Below are positions 1-11,772 of a DNA stretch of 64,000 nucleotides, in pieces. The notes under the pieces were generated by a model. The model was given only the letters and a program-made list of their open reading frames with translations. It did not search any database and was not told the origin of the DNA. Both the position numbers and the translations under genes were made by a program. Position 1 is the stretch's first letter. The number at the start of each line of letters is the position of its first letter. The stretch spans positions 407,001 through 471,000 of the forward strand of contig CAXHUQ010000577.1 in the NCBI GenBank assembly GCA_964020085.1, written 5' to 3'. The DNA comes from Micromussa lordhowensis. Its lineage: Eukaryota > Cnidaria > Anthozoa > Scleractinia > Lobophylliidae.

Positions 1-180
1 TTGTGGCCTTCTTTTGAGGGGAGTTTCCCTTGGTCGCAACTTTGCAGAATTTCAGAAAACGCGCGATGAGGGTGTCCTTGCCAAATTTGCCATAGCTCGG
101 CTTTGCGGGCACTTTGAAAGATGCGGTTTGCAGCAAAATGTTGTGCTAGGATGGCACTTTAAGTGCATTGTAATTAGGAG
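1..180. repeat. Partial monomer at left edge
   Basis: Base 1 corresponds to monomer position m28, inside the T tract. The first complete unit starts at 181. The truncation is the edge of the window and not a biological boundary. Confidence 0.97.
154..166. repeat. 13-base near-palindrome GCACTTTAAGTGC, once per monomer (first copy shown)
   Basis: GCACTT and AAGTGC are perfect inverted 6-mers around one T (m181-193). The element is present in most of the 309 units. Variant units nearly always change the right arm (aagagc, aagggc, aagtac, aagcgc, aagtcc), while the left arm is almost always intact. Small inverted repeats are common in satellites and may bind protein or form hairpins; nothing here shows a function. 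Confidence 0.75.
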
Positions 181-2043
181 GTGATGGCATTTGCGCCAGG
201 GTGTTTTTTGTGGCCTTCTTTTGAGGGGAGTTTCCCTTGGTCGCAACTTTGCAGAATTTCAGAAAACGCGCGATGAGGGTGTCCTTGCCAAATTTGCCAT
301 AGCTCGGCTTTGCGGGCACTTTGAAAGATGCGGTTTGCAGCAAAATGTTGTGCTAGGATGGCACTTTAAGTGCATTGTAATTAGAAAGTGATGGCATTTG
401 CGCCAGGGTGTTTTTTGTGGCCTTCTTTTGAGGGGAGTTTCCCTTGGTCGCAACTTTGCAGAATTTCAGAAAACGCGCGATGAGGGTGTCCTTGCCAAAT
501 TTGCCATAGCTCGGCTTTGCGGGCACTTTGAAAGATGCGGTTTGCAGCAAAATGTTGTGCTAGGATGGCACTTTAAGTCCATTGTAATTAGGAGGTGATG
601 GCATTTGCGCCAGGGTGTTTTTTGTGGCCTTCTTTTGAGGGGAGTTTCCCTTGGTCGCAACTTTGCAGAATTTCAGAAAACGCGCGATGAGGGTGTCCTT
701 GCCAAATTTGCCATAGCTCGGCTTTGCGGGCACTTTGAAAGATGCGGTTTGCAGCAAAATGTTGTGCTAGGATGGCACTTTAAGTGCATTGTAATTAGGA
801 GGAGATGGCATTTGCGCCAGGGTGTTTTTTGTGGCCTTCTTTTGAGGGGAGTTTCCCTTGGTCGCAACTTTGCAGAATTTCAGAAAACGCGCGATGAGGG
901 TGTCCTTGCCAAATTTGCCATAGCTCGGCTTTGCGGGCACTTTGAAAGATGCGGTTTGCAGCAAAATGTTGTGCTAGGATGGCACTTTAAGTGCATTGTA
1001 ATTAAAAGGTGATGGCATTTGCGCCAGGGTGTTTTTTGTGGCCTTCTTTTGAGGGGAGTTTCCCTTGGTCGCAACTTTGCAGAATTTCAGAAAACGCGCG
1101 ATGAGGGTGTCCTTGCCAAATTTGCCATAGCTCGGCTTTGCGGGCACTTTGAAAGATGCGGTTTGCAGCAAAATGTTGTGCTAGGATGGCACTTTAAGTA
1201 CATTGTAATTAGAAGGTGATGGCATTTGCGCCAGGGTGTTTTTTGTGGCCTTCTTTTGAGGGGAGTTTCCCTTGGTCGCAACTTTGCAGAATTTCAGAAA
1301 ACGCGCGATGAGGGTGTCCTTGCCAAATTTGCCATAGCTCGGCTTTGCGGGCACTTTGAAAGATGCGGTTTGCAGCAAAATGTTGTGCTAGGATGGCACT
1401 TTAAGTGCATTGTAATTAGGAGGTGATGGCATTTGCGCCAGGGTGTTTTTTGTGGCCTTCTTTTGAGGGGAGTTTCCCTTGGTCGCAACTTTGCAGAATT
1501 TCAGAAAACGCGCGATGAGGGTGTCCTTGCCAAATTTGCCATAGCTCGGCTTTGCGGGCACTTTGAAAGATGCGGTTTGCAGCAAAATGTTGTGCTAGGA
1601 TGGCACTTTAAGTGCATTGTAATTAGGAGGTGATGGCATTTGCGCCAGGGTGTTTTTTGTGGCCTTCTTTTGAGGGGAGTTTCCCTTGGTCGCAACTTTG
1701 CAGAATTTCAGAAAACGCGCGATGAGGGTGTCCTTGCCAAATTTGCCATAGCTCGGCTTTGCGGGCACTTTGAAAGATGCGGTTTGCAGCAAAATGTTGT
1801 GCTAGGATGGCACTTTAAGTGCATTGTAATTAGGAGGAGATGGCATTTGCGCCAGGGTGTTTTTTGTGGCCTTCTTTTGAGGGGAGTTTCCCTTGGTCGC
1901 AACTTTGCAGAATTTCAGAAAACGCGCGATGAGGGTGTCCTTGCCAAATTTGCCATAGCTCGGCTTTGCGGGCACTTTGAAAGATGCGGTTTGCAGCAAA
2001 ATGTTGTGCTAGGATGGCACTTTAAGTGCATTGTAATTAGGAG
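181..2043. repeat. Left-edge subarray with mixed variant monomers
   Basis: Nine units carry more variants than the stretch that follows. The changes sit around the monomer junction: ttagaaagtg near 385, aagtccatt near 580, attaaaagg near 1,005, and aagtacattgtaattagaag near 1,200. The gaggagatgg form occurs near 803 and again near 1,838, exactly five units apart. The middle of each unit is unchanged. These forms resemble those of the right half more than those of the neighbouring homogeneous block, so this may be the edge of another variant-rich domain to the left. That is inference from nine units. Confidence 0.8.
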
Positions 2044-3492
2044 GTGATGGCATTTGCGCCAGGGTGTTTTTTGTGGCCTTCTTTTGAGGGGAGTTTCCCT
2101 TGGTCGCAACTTTGCAGAATTTCAGAAAACGCGCGATGAGGGTGTCCTTGCCAAATTTGCCATAGCTCGGCTTTGCGGGCACTTTGAAAGATGCGGTTTG
2201 CAGCAAAATGTTGTGCTAGGATGGCACTTTAAGTGCATTGTAATTAGGAGGTGATGGCATTTGCGCCAGGGTGTTTTTTGTGGCCTTCTTTTGAGGGGAG
2301 TTTCCCTTGGTCGCAACTTTGCAGAATTTCAGAAAACGCGCGATGAGGGTGTCCTTGCCAAATTTGCCATAGCTCGGCTTTGCGGGCACTTTGAAAGATG
2401 CGGTTTGCAGCAAAATGTTGTGCTAGGATGGCACTTTAAGTGCATTGTAATTAGGAGGTGATGGCATTTGCGCCAGGGTGTTTTTTGTGGCCTTCTTTTG
2501 AGGGGAGTTTCCCTTGGTCGCAACTTTGCAGAATTTCAGAAAACGCGCGATGAGGGTGTCCTTGCCAAATTTGCCATAGCTCGGCTTTGCGGGCACTTTG
2601 AAAGATGCGGTTTGCAGCAAAATGTTGTGCTAGGATGGCACTTTAAGTGCATTGTAATTAGGAGGTGATGGCATTTGCGCCAGGGTGTTTTTTGTGGCCT
2701 TCTTTTGAGGGGAGTTTCCCTTGGTCGCAACTTTGCAGAATTTCAGAAAACGCGCGATGAGGGTGTCCTTGCCAAATTTGCCATAGCTCGGCTTTGCGGG
2801 CACTTTGAAAGATGCGGTTTGCAGCAAAATGTTGTGCTAGGATGGCACTTTAAGTGCATTGTAATTAGGAGGTGATGGCATTTGCGCCAGGGTGTTTGTT
2901 GTGGCCTTCTTTTGAGGGGAGTTTCCCTTGGTCGCAACTTTGCAGAATTTCAGAAAACGCGCGATGAGGGTGTCCTTGCCAAATTTGCCATAGCTCGGCT
3001 TTGCGGGCACTTTGAATGATGCGGTTTGCAGCAAAATGTTGTGCTAGGATGGCACTTTAAGTGCATTGTAATTAGGAGGTGATGGCATTTGCGCCAGGGT
3101 GTTTTTTGTGGCCTTCTTTTGAGGGGAGTTTCCCTTGGTCGCAACTTTGCAGAATTTCAGAAAACGCGCGATGAGGGTGTCCTTGCCAAATTTGCCATAG
3201 CTCGGCTTTGCGGGCACTTTGAAAGATGCGGTTTGCAGCAAAATGTTGTGCTAGGATGGCACTTTAAGTGCATTGTAATTAGGAGGTGATGGCATTTGCG
3301 CCAGGGTGTTTGTTGTGGCCTTCTTTTGAGGGGAGTTTCCCTTGGTCGCAACTTTGCAGAATTTCAGAAAACGCGCGATGAGGGTGTCCTTGCCAAATTT
3401 GCCATAGCTCGGCTTTGCGGGCACTTTGAAAGATGCGGTTTGCAGCAAAATGTTGTGCTAGGATGGCACTTTAAGTGCATTGTAATTAGGAG
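2044..3492. repeat. Near-consensus monomers with a T-tract variant recurring two units apart
   Basis: Seven units are consensus except for a T-to-G change inside the T tract (tgtttgttg) at 2,898 and 3,312, which are 414 bases apart, and a single change (gaatgatgcgg) near 3,017. The paired variant suggests a small duplication of one or two units, but flanking units are too uniform to place its ends. Confidence 0.85.
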
Positions 3493-3699
3493 GTGATGGC
3501 ATTTGCGCCAGGGTGTTTTTTGTGGCCTTCTTTTGAGGGGAGTTTCCCTTGGTCGCAACTTTGCAGAATTTCAGAAAACGCGCGATGAGGGTGTCCTTGC
3601 CAAATTTGCCATAGCTCGGCTTTGCGGGCACTTTGAAAGATGCGGTTTGCAGCAAAATGTTGTGCTAGGATGGCACTTTAAGTGCATTGTAATTAGGAG
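3493..3699. repeat. Representative consensus monomer (207 bp)
   Basis: This unit matches the commonest form and serves here as the reference; monomer position m1 is its first base. It begins gtgatggcatttgcgcc and ends attaggag. In order it holds a T6 tract (m24-29), a G-rich stretch (gaggggag, m43-50), an almost invariant middle (about m51-119), a CGCGCG hexamer (m87-92), and a 13-base near-palindrome (m181-193). It has eight CpG sites. Short words recur within it: TTTGC five times, ATGGCA twice (m5 and m177), and GCACTTT twice (m136 and m181). This hints that the unit may have grown from shorter repeats, but the similarity is too weak to define a sub-repeat. Confidence 0.95.
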
Positions 3700-6600
3700 G
3701 TGATGGCATTTGCGCCAGGGTGTTTTTTGTGGCCTTCTTTTGAGGGGAGTTTCCCTTGGTCGCAACTTTGCAGAATTTCAGAAAACGCGCGATGAGGGTG
3801 TCCTTGCCAAATTTGCCATAGCTCGGCTTTGCGGGCACTTTGAAAGATGCGGTTTGCAGCAAAATGTTGTGCTAGGATGGCACTTTAAGTGCATTGTAAT
3901 TAGGAGGTGATGGCATTTGCGCCAGGGTGTTTTTTGTGGCCTTCTTTTGAGGGGAGTTTCCCTTGGTCGCAACTTTGCAGAATTTCAGAAAACGCGCGAT
4001 GAGGGTGTCCTTGCCAAATTTGCCATAGCTCGGCTTTGCGGGCACTTTGAAAGATGCGGTTTGCAGCAAAATGTTGTGCTAGGATGGCACTTTAAGTGCA
4101 TTGTAATTAGGAGGTGATGGCATTTGCGCCAGGGTGTTTTTTGTGGCCTTCTTTTGAGGGGAGTTTCCCTTGGTCGCAACTTTGCAGAATTTCAGAAAAC
4201 GCGCGATGAGGGTGTCCTTGCCAAATTTGCCATAGCTCGGCTTTGCGGGCACTTTGAAAGATGCGGTTTGCAGCAAAATGTTGTGCTAGGATGGCACTTT
4301 AAGTGCATTGTAATTAGGAGGTGATGGCATTTGCGCCAGGGTGTTTTTTGTGGCCTTCTTTTGAGGGGAGTTTCCCTTGGTCGCAACTTTGCAGAATTTC
4401 AGAAAACGCGCGATGAGGGTGTCCTTGCCAAATTTGCCATAGCTCGGCTTTGCGGGCACTTTGAAAGATGCGGTTTGCAGCAAAATGTTGTGCTAGGATG
4501 GCACTTTAAGTGCATTGTAATTAGGAGGTGATGGCATTTGCGCCAGGGTGTTTTTTGTGGCCTTCTTTTGAGGGGAGTTTCCCTTGGTCGCAACTTTGCA
4601 GAATTTCAGAAAACGCGCGATGAGGGTGTCCTTGCCAAATTTGCCATAGCTCGGCTTTGCGGGCACTTTGAAAGATGCGGTTTGCAGCAAAATGTTGTGC
4701 TAGGATGGCACTTTAAGTGCATTGTAATTAGGAGGTGATGGCATTTGCGCCAGGGTGTTTTTTGTGGCCTTCTTTTGAGGGGAGTTTCCCTTGGTCGCAA
4801 CTTTGCAGAATTTCAGAAAACGCGCGATGAGGGTGTCCTTGCCAAATTTGCCATAGCTCGGCTTTGCGGGCACTTTGAAAGATGCGGTTTGCAGCAAAAT
4901 GTTGTGCTAGGATGGCACTTTAAGTGCATTGTAATTAGGAGGTGATGGCATTTGCGCCAGGGTGTTTTTTGTGGCCTTCTTTTGAGGGGAGTTTCCCTTG
5001 GTCGCAACTTTGCAGAATTTCAGAAAACGCGCGATGAGGGTGTCCTTGCCAAATTTGCCATAGCTCGGCTTTGCGGGCACTTTGAAAGATGCGGTTTGCA
5101 GCAAAATGTTGTGCTAGGATGGCACTTTAAGTGCATTGTAATTAGGAGGTGATGGCATTTGCGCCAGGGTGTTTTTTGTGGCCTTCTTTTGAGGGGAGTT
5201 TCCCTTGGTCGCAACTTTGCAGAATTTCAGAAAACGCGCGATGAGGGTGTCCTTGCCAAATTTGCCATAGCTCGGCTTTGCGGGCACTTTGAAAGATGCG
5301 GTTTGCAGCAAAATGTTGTGCTAGGATGGCACTTTAAGTGCATTGTAATGAGGAGGTGATGGCATTTGCGCCAGGGTGTTTTTTGTGGCCTTCTTTTGAG
5401 GGGAGTTTCCCTTGGTCGCAACTTTGCAGAATTTCAGAAAACGCGCGATGAGGGTGTCCTTGCCAAATTTGCCATAGCTCGGCTTTGCGGGCACTTTGAA
5501 AGATGCGGTTTGCAGCAAAATGTTGTGCTAGGATGGCACTTTAAGTGCATTGTAATTAGGAGGTGATGGCATTTGCGCCAGGGTGTTTTTTGTGGCCTTC
5601 TTTTGAGGGGAGTTTCCCTTGGTCGCAACTTTGCAGAATTTCAGAAAACGCGCGATGAGGGTGTCCTTGCCAAATTTGCCATAGCTCGGCTTTGCGGGCA
5701 CTTTGAAAGATGCGGTTTGCAGCAAAATGTTGTGCTAGGATGGCACTTTAAGTGCATTGTAATTAGGAGGTGATGGCATTTGCGCCAGGGTGTTTTTTGT
5801 GGCCTTCTTTTGAGGGGAGTTTCCCTTGGTCGCAACTTTGCAGAATTTCAGAAAACGCGCGATGAGGGTGTCCTTGCCAAATTTGCCATAGCTCGGCTTT
5901 GCGGGCACTTTGAAAGATGCGGTTTGCAGCAAAATGTTGTGCTAGGATGGCACTTTAAGTGCATTGTAATTAGGAGGTGATGGCATTTGCGCCAGGGTGT
6001 TTTTTGTGGCCTTCTTTTGAGGGGAGTTTCCCTTGGTCGCAACTTTGCAGAATTTCAGAAAACGCGCGATGAGGGTGTCCTTGCCAAATTTGCCATAGCT
6101 CGGCTTTGCGGGCACTTTGAAAGATGCGGTTTGCAGCAAAATGTTGTGCTAGGATGGCACTTTAAGTGCATTGTAATTAGGAGGTGATGGCATTTGCGCC
6201 AGGGTGTTTTTTGTGGCCTTCTTTTGAGGGGAGTTTCCCTTGGTCGCAACTTTGCAGAATTTCAGAAAACGCGCGATGAGGGTGTCCTTGCCAAATTTGC
6301 CATAGCTCGGCTTTGCGGGCACTTTGAAAGATGCGGTTTGCAGCAAAATGTTGTGCTAGGATGGCACTTTAAGTGCATTGTAATTAGGAGGTGATGGCAT
6401 TTGCGCCAGGGTGTTTTTTGTGGCCTTCTTTTGAGGGGAGTTTCCCTTGGTCGCAACTTTGCAGAATTTCAGAAAACGCGCGATGAGGGTGTCCTTGCCA
6501 AATTTGCCATAGCTCGGCTTTGCGGGCACTTTGAAAGATGCGGTTTGCAGCAAAATGTTGTGCTAGGATGGCACTTTAAGTGCATTGTAATTAGGAGGTG

Positions 6601-7740
6601 ATGGCATTTGCGCCAGGGTGTTTTTTGTGGCCTTCTTTTGAGGGGAGTTTCCCTTGGTCGCAACTTTGCAGAATTTCAGAAAACGCGCGATGAGGGTGTC
6701 CTTGCCAAATTTGCCATAGCTCGGCTTTGCGGGCACTTTGAAAGATGCGGTTTGCAGCAAAATGTTGTGCTAGGATGGCACTTTAAGTGCATTGTAATTA
6801 GGAGGTGATGGCATTTGCGCCAGGGTGTTTTTTGTGGCCTTCTTTTGAGGGGAGTTTCCCTTGGTCGCAACTTTGCAGAATTTCAGAAAACGCGCGATGA
6901 GGGTGTCCTTGCCAAATTTGCCATAGCTCGGCTTTGCGGGCACTTTGAAAGATGCGGTTTGCAGCAAAATGTTGTGCTAGGATGGCACTTTAAGTGCATT
7001 GTAATTAGGAGGTGATGGCATTTGCGCCAGGGTGTTTTTTGTGGCCTTCTTTTGAGGGGAGTTTCCCTTGGTCGCAACTTTGCAGAATTTCAGAAAACGC
7101 GCGATGAGGGTGTCCTTGCCAAATTTGCCATAGCTCGGCTTTGCGGGCACTTTGAAAGATGCGGTTTGCAGCAAAATGTTGTGCTAGGATGGCACTTTAA
7201 GTGCATTGTAATTAGGAGGTGATGGCATTTGCGCCAGGGTGTTTTTTGTGGCCTTCTTTTGAGGGGAGTTTCCCTTGGTCGCAACTTTGCAGAATTTCAG
7301 AAAACGCGCGATGAGGGTGTCCTTGCCAAATTTGCCATAGCTCGGCTTTGCGGGCACTTTGAAAGATGCGGTTTGCAGCAAAATGTTGTGCTAGGATGGC
7401 ACTTTAAGTGCATTGTAATTAGGAGGTGATGGCATTTGCGCCAGGGTGTTTTTTGTGGCCTTCTTTTGAGGGGAGTTTCCCTTGGTCGCAACTTTGCAGA
7501 ATTTCAGAAAACGCGCGATGAGGGTGTCCTTGCCAAATTTGCCATAGCTCGGCTTTGCGGGCACTTTGAAAGATGCGGTTTGCAGCAAAATGTTGTGCTA
7601 GGATGGCACTTTAAGTGCATTGTAATTAGGAGGTGATGGCATTTGCGCCAGGGTGTTTTTTGTGGCCTTCTTTTGAGGGGAGTTTCCCTTGGTCGCAACT
7701 TTGCAGAATTTCAGAAAACGCGCGATGAGGGTGTCCTTGC
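3493..7740. repeat. Most homogeneous block: about 20 essentially identical monomers
   Basis: Comparing all three open frames unit by unit, twenty consecutive monomers look identical except for one T-to-G change at 5,350 (aatgagg). That is one difference in about 4.2 kb. Such uniformity implies very recent amplification or conversion, or else an assembly that copied one consensus unit. Sequence alone cannot tell these apart. Confidence 0.93.
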
Positions 7741-10700
7741 TAAATTTGCCATAGCTCGGCTTTGCGGGCACTTTGAAAGATGCGGTTTGCAGCAAAATGT
7801 TGTGCTAGGATGGCACTTTAAGTGCATTGTAATTAGGAGGTCATGGCATTTGCGCCAGGGTGTTTTTTGTGGCCTTCTTTTGAGGGGAGTTTCCCTTGGT
7901 CGCAACTTTGCAGAATTTCAGAAAACGCGCGATGAGGGTGTCCTTGCCAAATTTGCCATAGCTCGGCTTTGCGGGCACTTTGAAAGATGCGGTTTGCAGC
8001 AAAATGTTGTGCTAGGATGGCACTTTAAGTGCATTGTAATTAGGAGGTGATGGCATTTGCGCCAGGGTGTTTTTTGTGGCCTTCTTTTGAGGGGAGTTTC
8101 CCTTAGTCGCAACTTTGCAGAATTTCAGAAAACGCGCGATGAGGGTGTCCTTGCCAAATTTGCCATAGCTCGGCTTTGCGGGCACTTTGAAAGATGCGGT
8201 TTGCAGCAAAATGTTGTGCTAGGTTGGCACTTTAAGTGCATTGTAATTAGGAGGTGATGGCATTTGCGCCAGGGTGTTTTTTGTGGCCTTCTTTTGAGGG
8301 GAGTTTCCCTTGGTCGCAACTTTGCAGAATTTCAGAAAACGCGCGATGAGGGTGTCCTTGCCAAATTTGCCATAGCTCGGCTTTGCGGGCACTTTGAAAG
8401 ATGCGGTTTGCAGCAAAATGTTGTGCTAGGATGGCACTTTAAGTGCATTGTAATTAGGAGGTGATGGCATTTGCGCCAGGGTGTTTTTTGTGGCCTTCTT
8501 TTGAGGGGAGTTTCCCTTGGTCGCAACTTTGCAGAATTTCAGAAAACGCGCGATGAGGGTGTCCTTGCCAAATTTGCCATAGCTCGGCTTTGCGGGCACT
8601 TTGAAAGATGCGGTTTGCAGCAAAATGTTGTGCTAGGATGGCACTTTAAGTGCATTGTAATTAGGAGGTGATGGCATTTGCGCCAGGGTGTTTGTTGTAA
8701 CCTTCTTTTGAGGGGAGTTTCCCTTGGTCGCAACTTTGCAGAATTTCAGAAAACGCGCGATGAGGGTGTCCTTGCCAAATTTGCCATAGCTCGGCTTTGC
8801 GGGCACTTTGAAAGATGCGGTTTGCAGCAAAATGTTGTGCTAGGATGGCACTTTAAGTGCATTGTAATTAGGAGGTGATGGCATTTGCGCCAGGGTGTTT
8901 TTTGTGGCCTTCTTTTGAGGGGAGTTTCCCTTGGTCGCAACTTTGCAGAATTTCAGAAAACGCGCGATGAGGGTGTCCTTGCCAAATTTGCCATAGCTCG
9001 GCTTTGCGGGCACTTTGAAAGATGCGGTTTGCAGCAAAATGTTGTGCTAGGATGGCACTTTAAGTGCATTGTAATTAGGAGGTGATGGCATTTGCGCCAG
9101 GGTGTTTTTTGTGGCCTTCTTTTGAGGGGAGTTTCCCTTGGTCGCAACTTTGCAGAATTTCAGAAAACGCGCGATGAAGGTGTCCTTGCCAAATTTGCCA
9201 TAGCTCGGCTTTGCGGGCACTTTGAAAGATGCGGTTTGCAGCAAAATGTTGTGCTAGGATGGCACTTTAAGTGCATTGTAATTAGGAGGTGATGGCATTT
9301 GCGCCAGGGTGTTTGTTGTGGCCTTCTTTTGAGGGGAGTTTCCCTTGGTCGCAACTTTGCAGAATTTCAGAAAACGCGCGATGAGGGTGTCCTTGCCAAA
9401 TTTGCCATAGCTCGGCTTTGCGGGCACTTTGAAAGATGCGGTTTGCAGCAAAATGTTGTGCTAGGATGGCACTTTAAGTGCATTGTAATTAGGAGGTGAT
9501 GGCATTTGCGCCAGGGTGTTTTTTGTGGCCTTCTTTTGAGGGGAGTTTCCCTTGGTCGCAACTTTGCAGAATTTCAGAAAACGCGCGATGAGGGTGTCCT
9601 TGCCAAATTTGCCATAGCTCGGCTTTGCGGGCACTTTGAAAGATGCGGTTTGCAGCAAAATGTTGTGCTAGGATGGCACTTTAAGTGCATTGTAATTAGG
9701 AGGTGATGGCATTTGCGCCAGGGTGTTTTTTGTGGTCTTCTTTTGAGGGGAGTTTCCCTTGGTCGCAACTTTGCAGAATTTCAGAAAACGCGCGATGAGG
9801 GCGTCTTTGCCAAATTTGCCATAGCTCGGCTTTGCGGGCACTTTGAAAGATGCGGTTTGCAGCAAAATGTTGTGCTAGGATGGCACTTTAAGTGCATGGT
9901 AATTAGGAGGTGATGGCATTTGCGCCAGGGTGTTTTTTGTGGCCTTCTTTTGAGGGGAGTTTCCCTTGGTCGCAACTTTGCAGAATTTCAGAAAACGCGC
10001 GATGAGGGTGTCCTTGCCAAATTTGCCATAGCTCGGCTTTGCGGGCACTTTGAAAGATGCGGTTTGCAGCAAAATGTTGTGCTAGGATGGCACTTTAAGT
10101 GCATTGTAATTAGGAGGTCATGGCATTTGCGCCAGGGTGTTTTTTGTGGCCTTCTTTTGAGGGGAGTTTCCCTTGGTCGCAACTTTGCAGAATTTCAGAA
10201 AATGCGCGATGAGGGTGTCCTTGCCAAATTTGCCATAGCTCGGCTTTGCGGGCACTTTGAAAGATGCGGTTTGCAGCAAAATGTTGTGCTAGGATGGCAC
10301 TTTAAGTGCATTGTAATTAGGAGGTGATGGCATTTGCGCCAGGGTGTTTTTTGTGGCCTTCTTTTGAGGGGAGTTTCCCTTGGTCGCAACTTTGCAGAAT
10401 TTCAGAAAACGCGCGATGAGGGTGTCCTTGCCAAATTTGCCATAGCTCGGCTTTGCGGGCACTTTGAAAGATGCGGTTTGCAGCAAAATGTTGTGCTAGG
10501 ATGGCACTTTAAGTGCATTGTAATTAGGAGGTGATGGCATTTGCGCCAGGGTGTTTTTTGTGGCCTTCTTTTGAGGGGAGTTTCCCTTGGTCGCAACTTT
10601 GCAGAATTTCAGAAAACGCGCGATGAGGGTGTCCTTGCCAAATTTGCCATAGCTCGGCTTTGCGGGCACTTTGAAAGATGCGGTTTGCAGCAAAATGTTG

Positions 10701-11772
10701 TGCTAGGATGGCACTTTAAGTGCATTGTAATTAGGAGGTGATGGCATTTGCGCCAGGGTGTTTTTTGTGGCCTTCTTTTGAGGGGAGTTTCCCTTGGTCG
10801 CAACTTTGCAGAATTTCAGAAAACGCGCGATGAGGGTGTCCTTGCCAAATTTGCCATAGCTCGGCTTTGCGGGCACTTTGAAAGATGCGGTTTGCAGCAA
10901 AATGTTGTGCTAGGATGGCACTTTAAGTGCATTGTAATTAGGAGGTGATGGCATTTGCGCCAGGGTGTTTTTTGTGGCCTTCTTTTGAGGGGAGTTTCCC
11001 TTGGTCGCAACTTTGCAGAATTTCAGAAAACGCGCGATGAGGGTGTCCTTGCCAAATTTGCCATAGCTCGGCTTTGCGGGCACTTTGAAAGATGCGGTTT
11101 GCAGCAAAATGTTGTGCTAGGATGGCACTTTAAGTGCATTGTAATTAGGAGGTGATGGCATTTGCGCCAGGGTGTTTTTTGTGGCCTTCTTTTGAGGGGA
11201 GTTTCCCTTGGTCGCAACTTTGCAGAATTTCAGAAAACGCGCGATGAGGGTGTCCTTGCCAAATTTGCCATAGCTCGGCTTTGCGGGCACTTTGAAAGAT
11301 GCGGTTTGCAGCAAAATGTTGTGCTAGGATGGCACTTTAAGTGCATTGTAATTAGGAGGTGATGGCATTTGCGCCAGGGTGTTTTTTGTGGCCTTCTTTT
11401 GAGGGGAGTTTCCCTTGGTCGCAACTTTGCAGAATTTCAGAAAACGCGCGATGAGGGTGTCCTTGCCAAATTTGCCATAGCTCGGCTTTGCGGGCACTTT
11501 GAAAGATGCGGTTTGCAGCAAAATGTTGTGCTAGGATGGCACTTTAAGTGCATTGTAATTAGGAGGTGATGGCATTTGCGCCAGGGTGTTTTTTGTGGCC
11601 TTCTTTTGAGGGGAGTTTCCCTTGGTCGCAACTTTGCAGAATTTCAGAAAACGCGCGATGAGGGTGTCCTTGCCAAATTTGCCATAGCTCGGCTTTGCGG
11701 GCACTTTGAAAGATGCGGTTTGCAGCAAAATGTTGTGCTAGGATGGCACTTTAAGTGCATTGTAATTAGGAG
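7741..11772. repeat. Near-consensus block with scattered single-base variants
   Basis: About nineteen units carry mostly private substitutions: C-to-T at 7,741; gtcatgg near 7,853 and 10,120; ccttagtcg near 8,105; aggttgg near 8,224; the tgtttgttg form at 8,694 (with an extra gtaacc change) and 9,315; gatgaagg near 9,178; two changes near 9,802-9,806; aaaatgcg near 10,203. From about 10,330 to 11,980 the units again look identical. No higher-order periodicity is visible. Confidence 0.9.

Noticed and set aside
3580..3585. CGCGCG hexamer as a Z-DNA or restriction-type signal
   Set aside because: It is only six bases and I see nothing else to support a role; one such word per monomer is expected to recur in any satellite.
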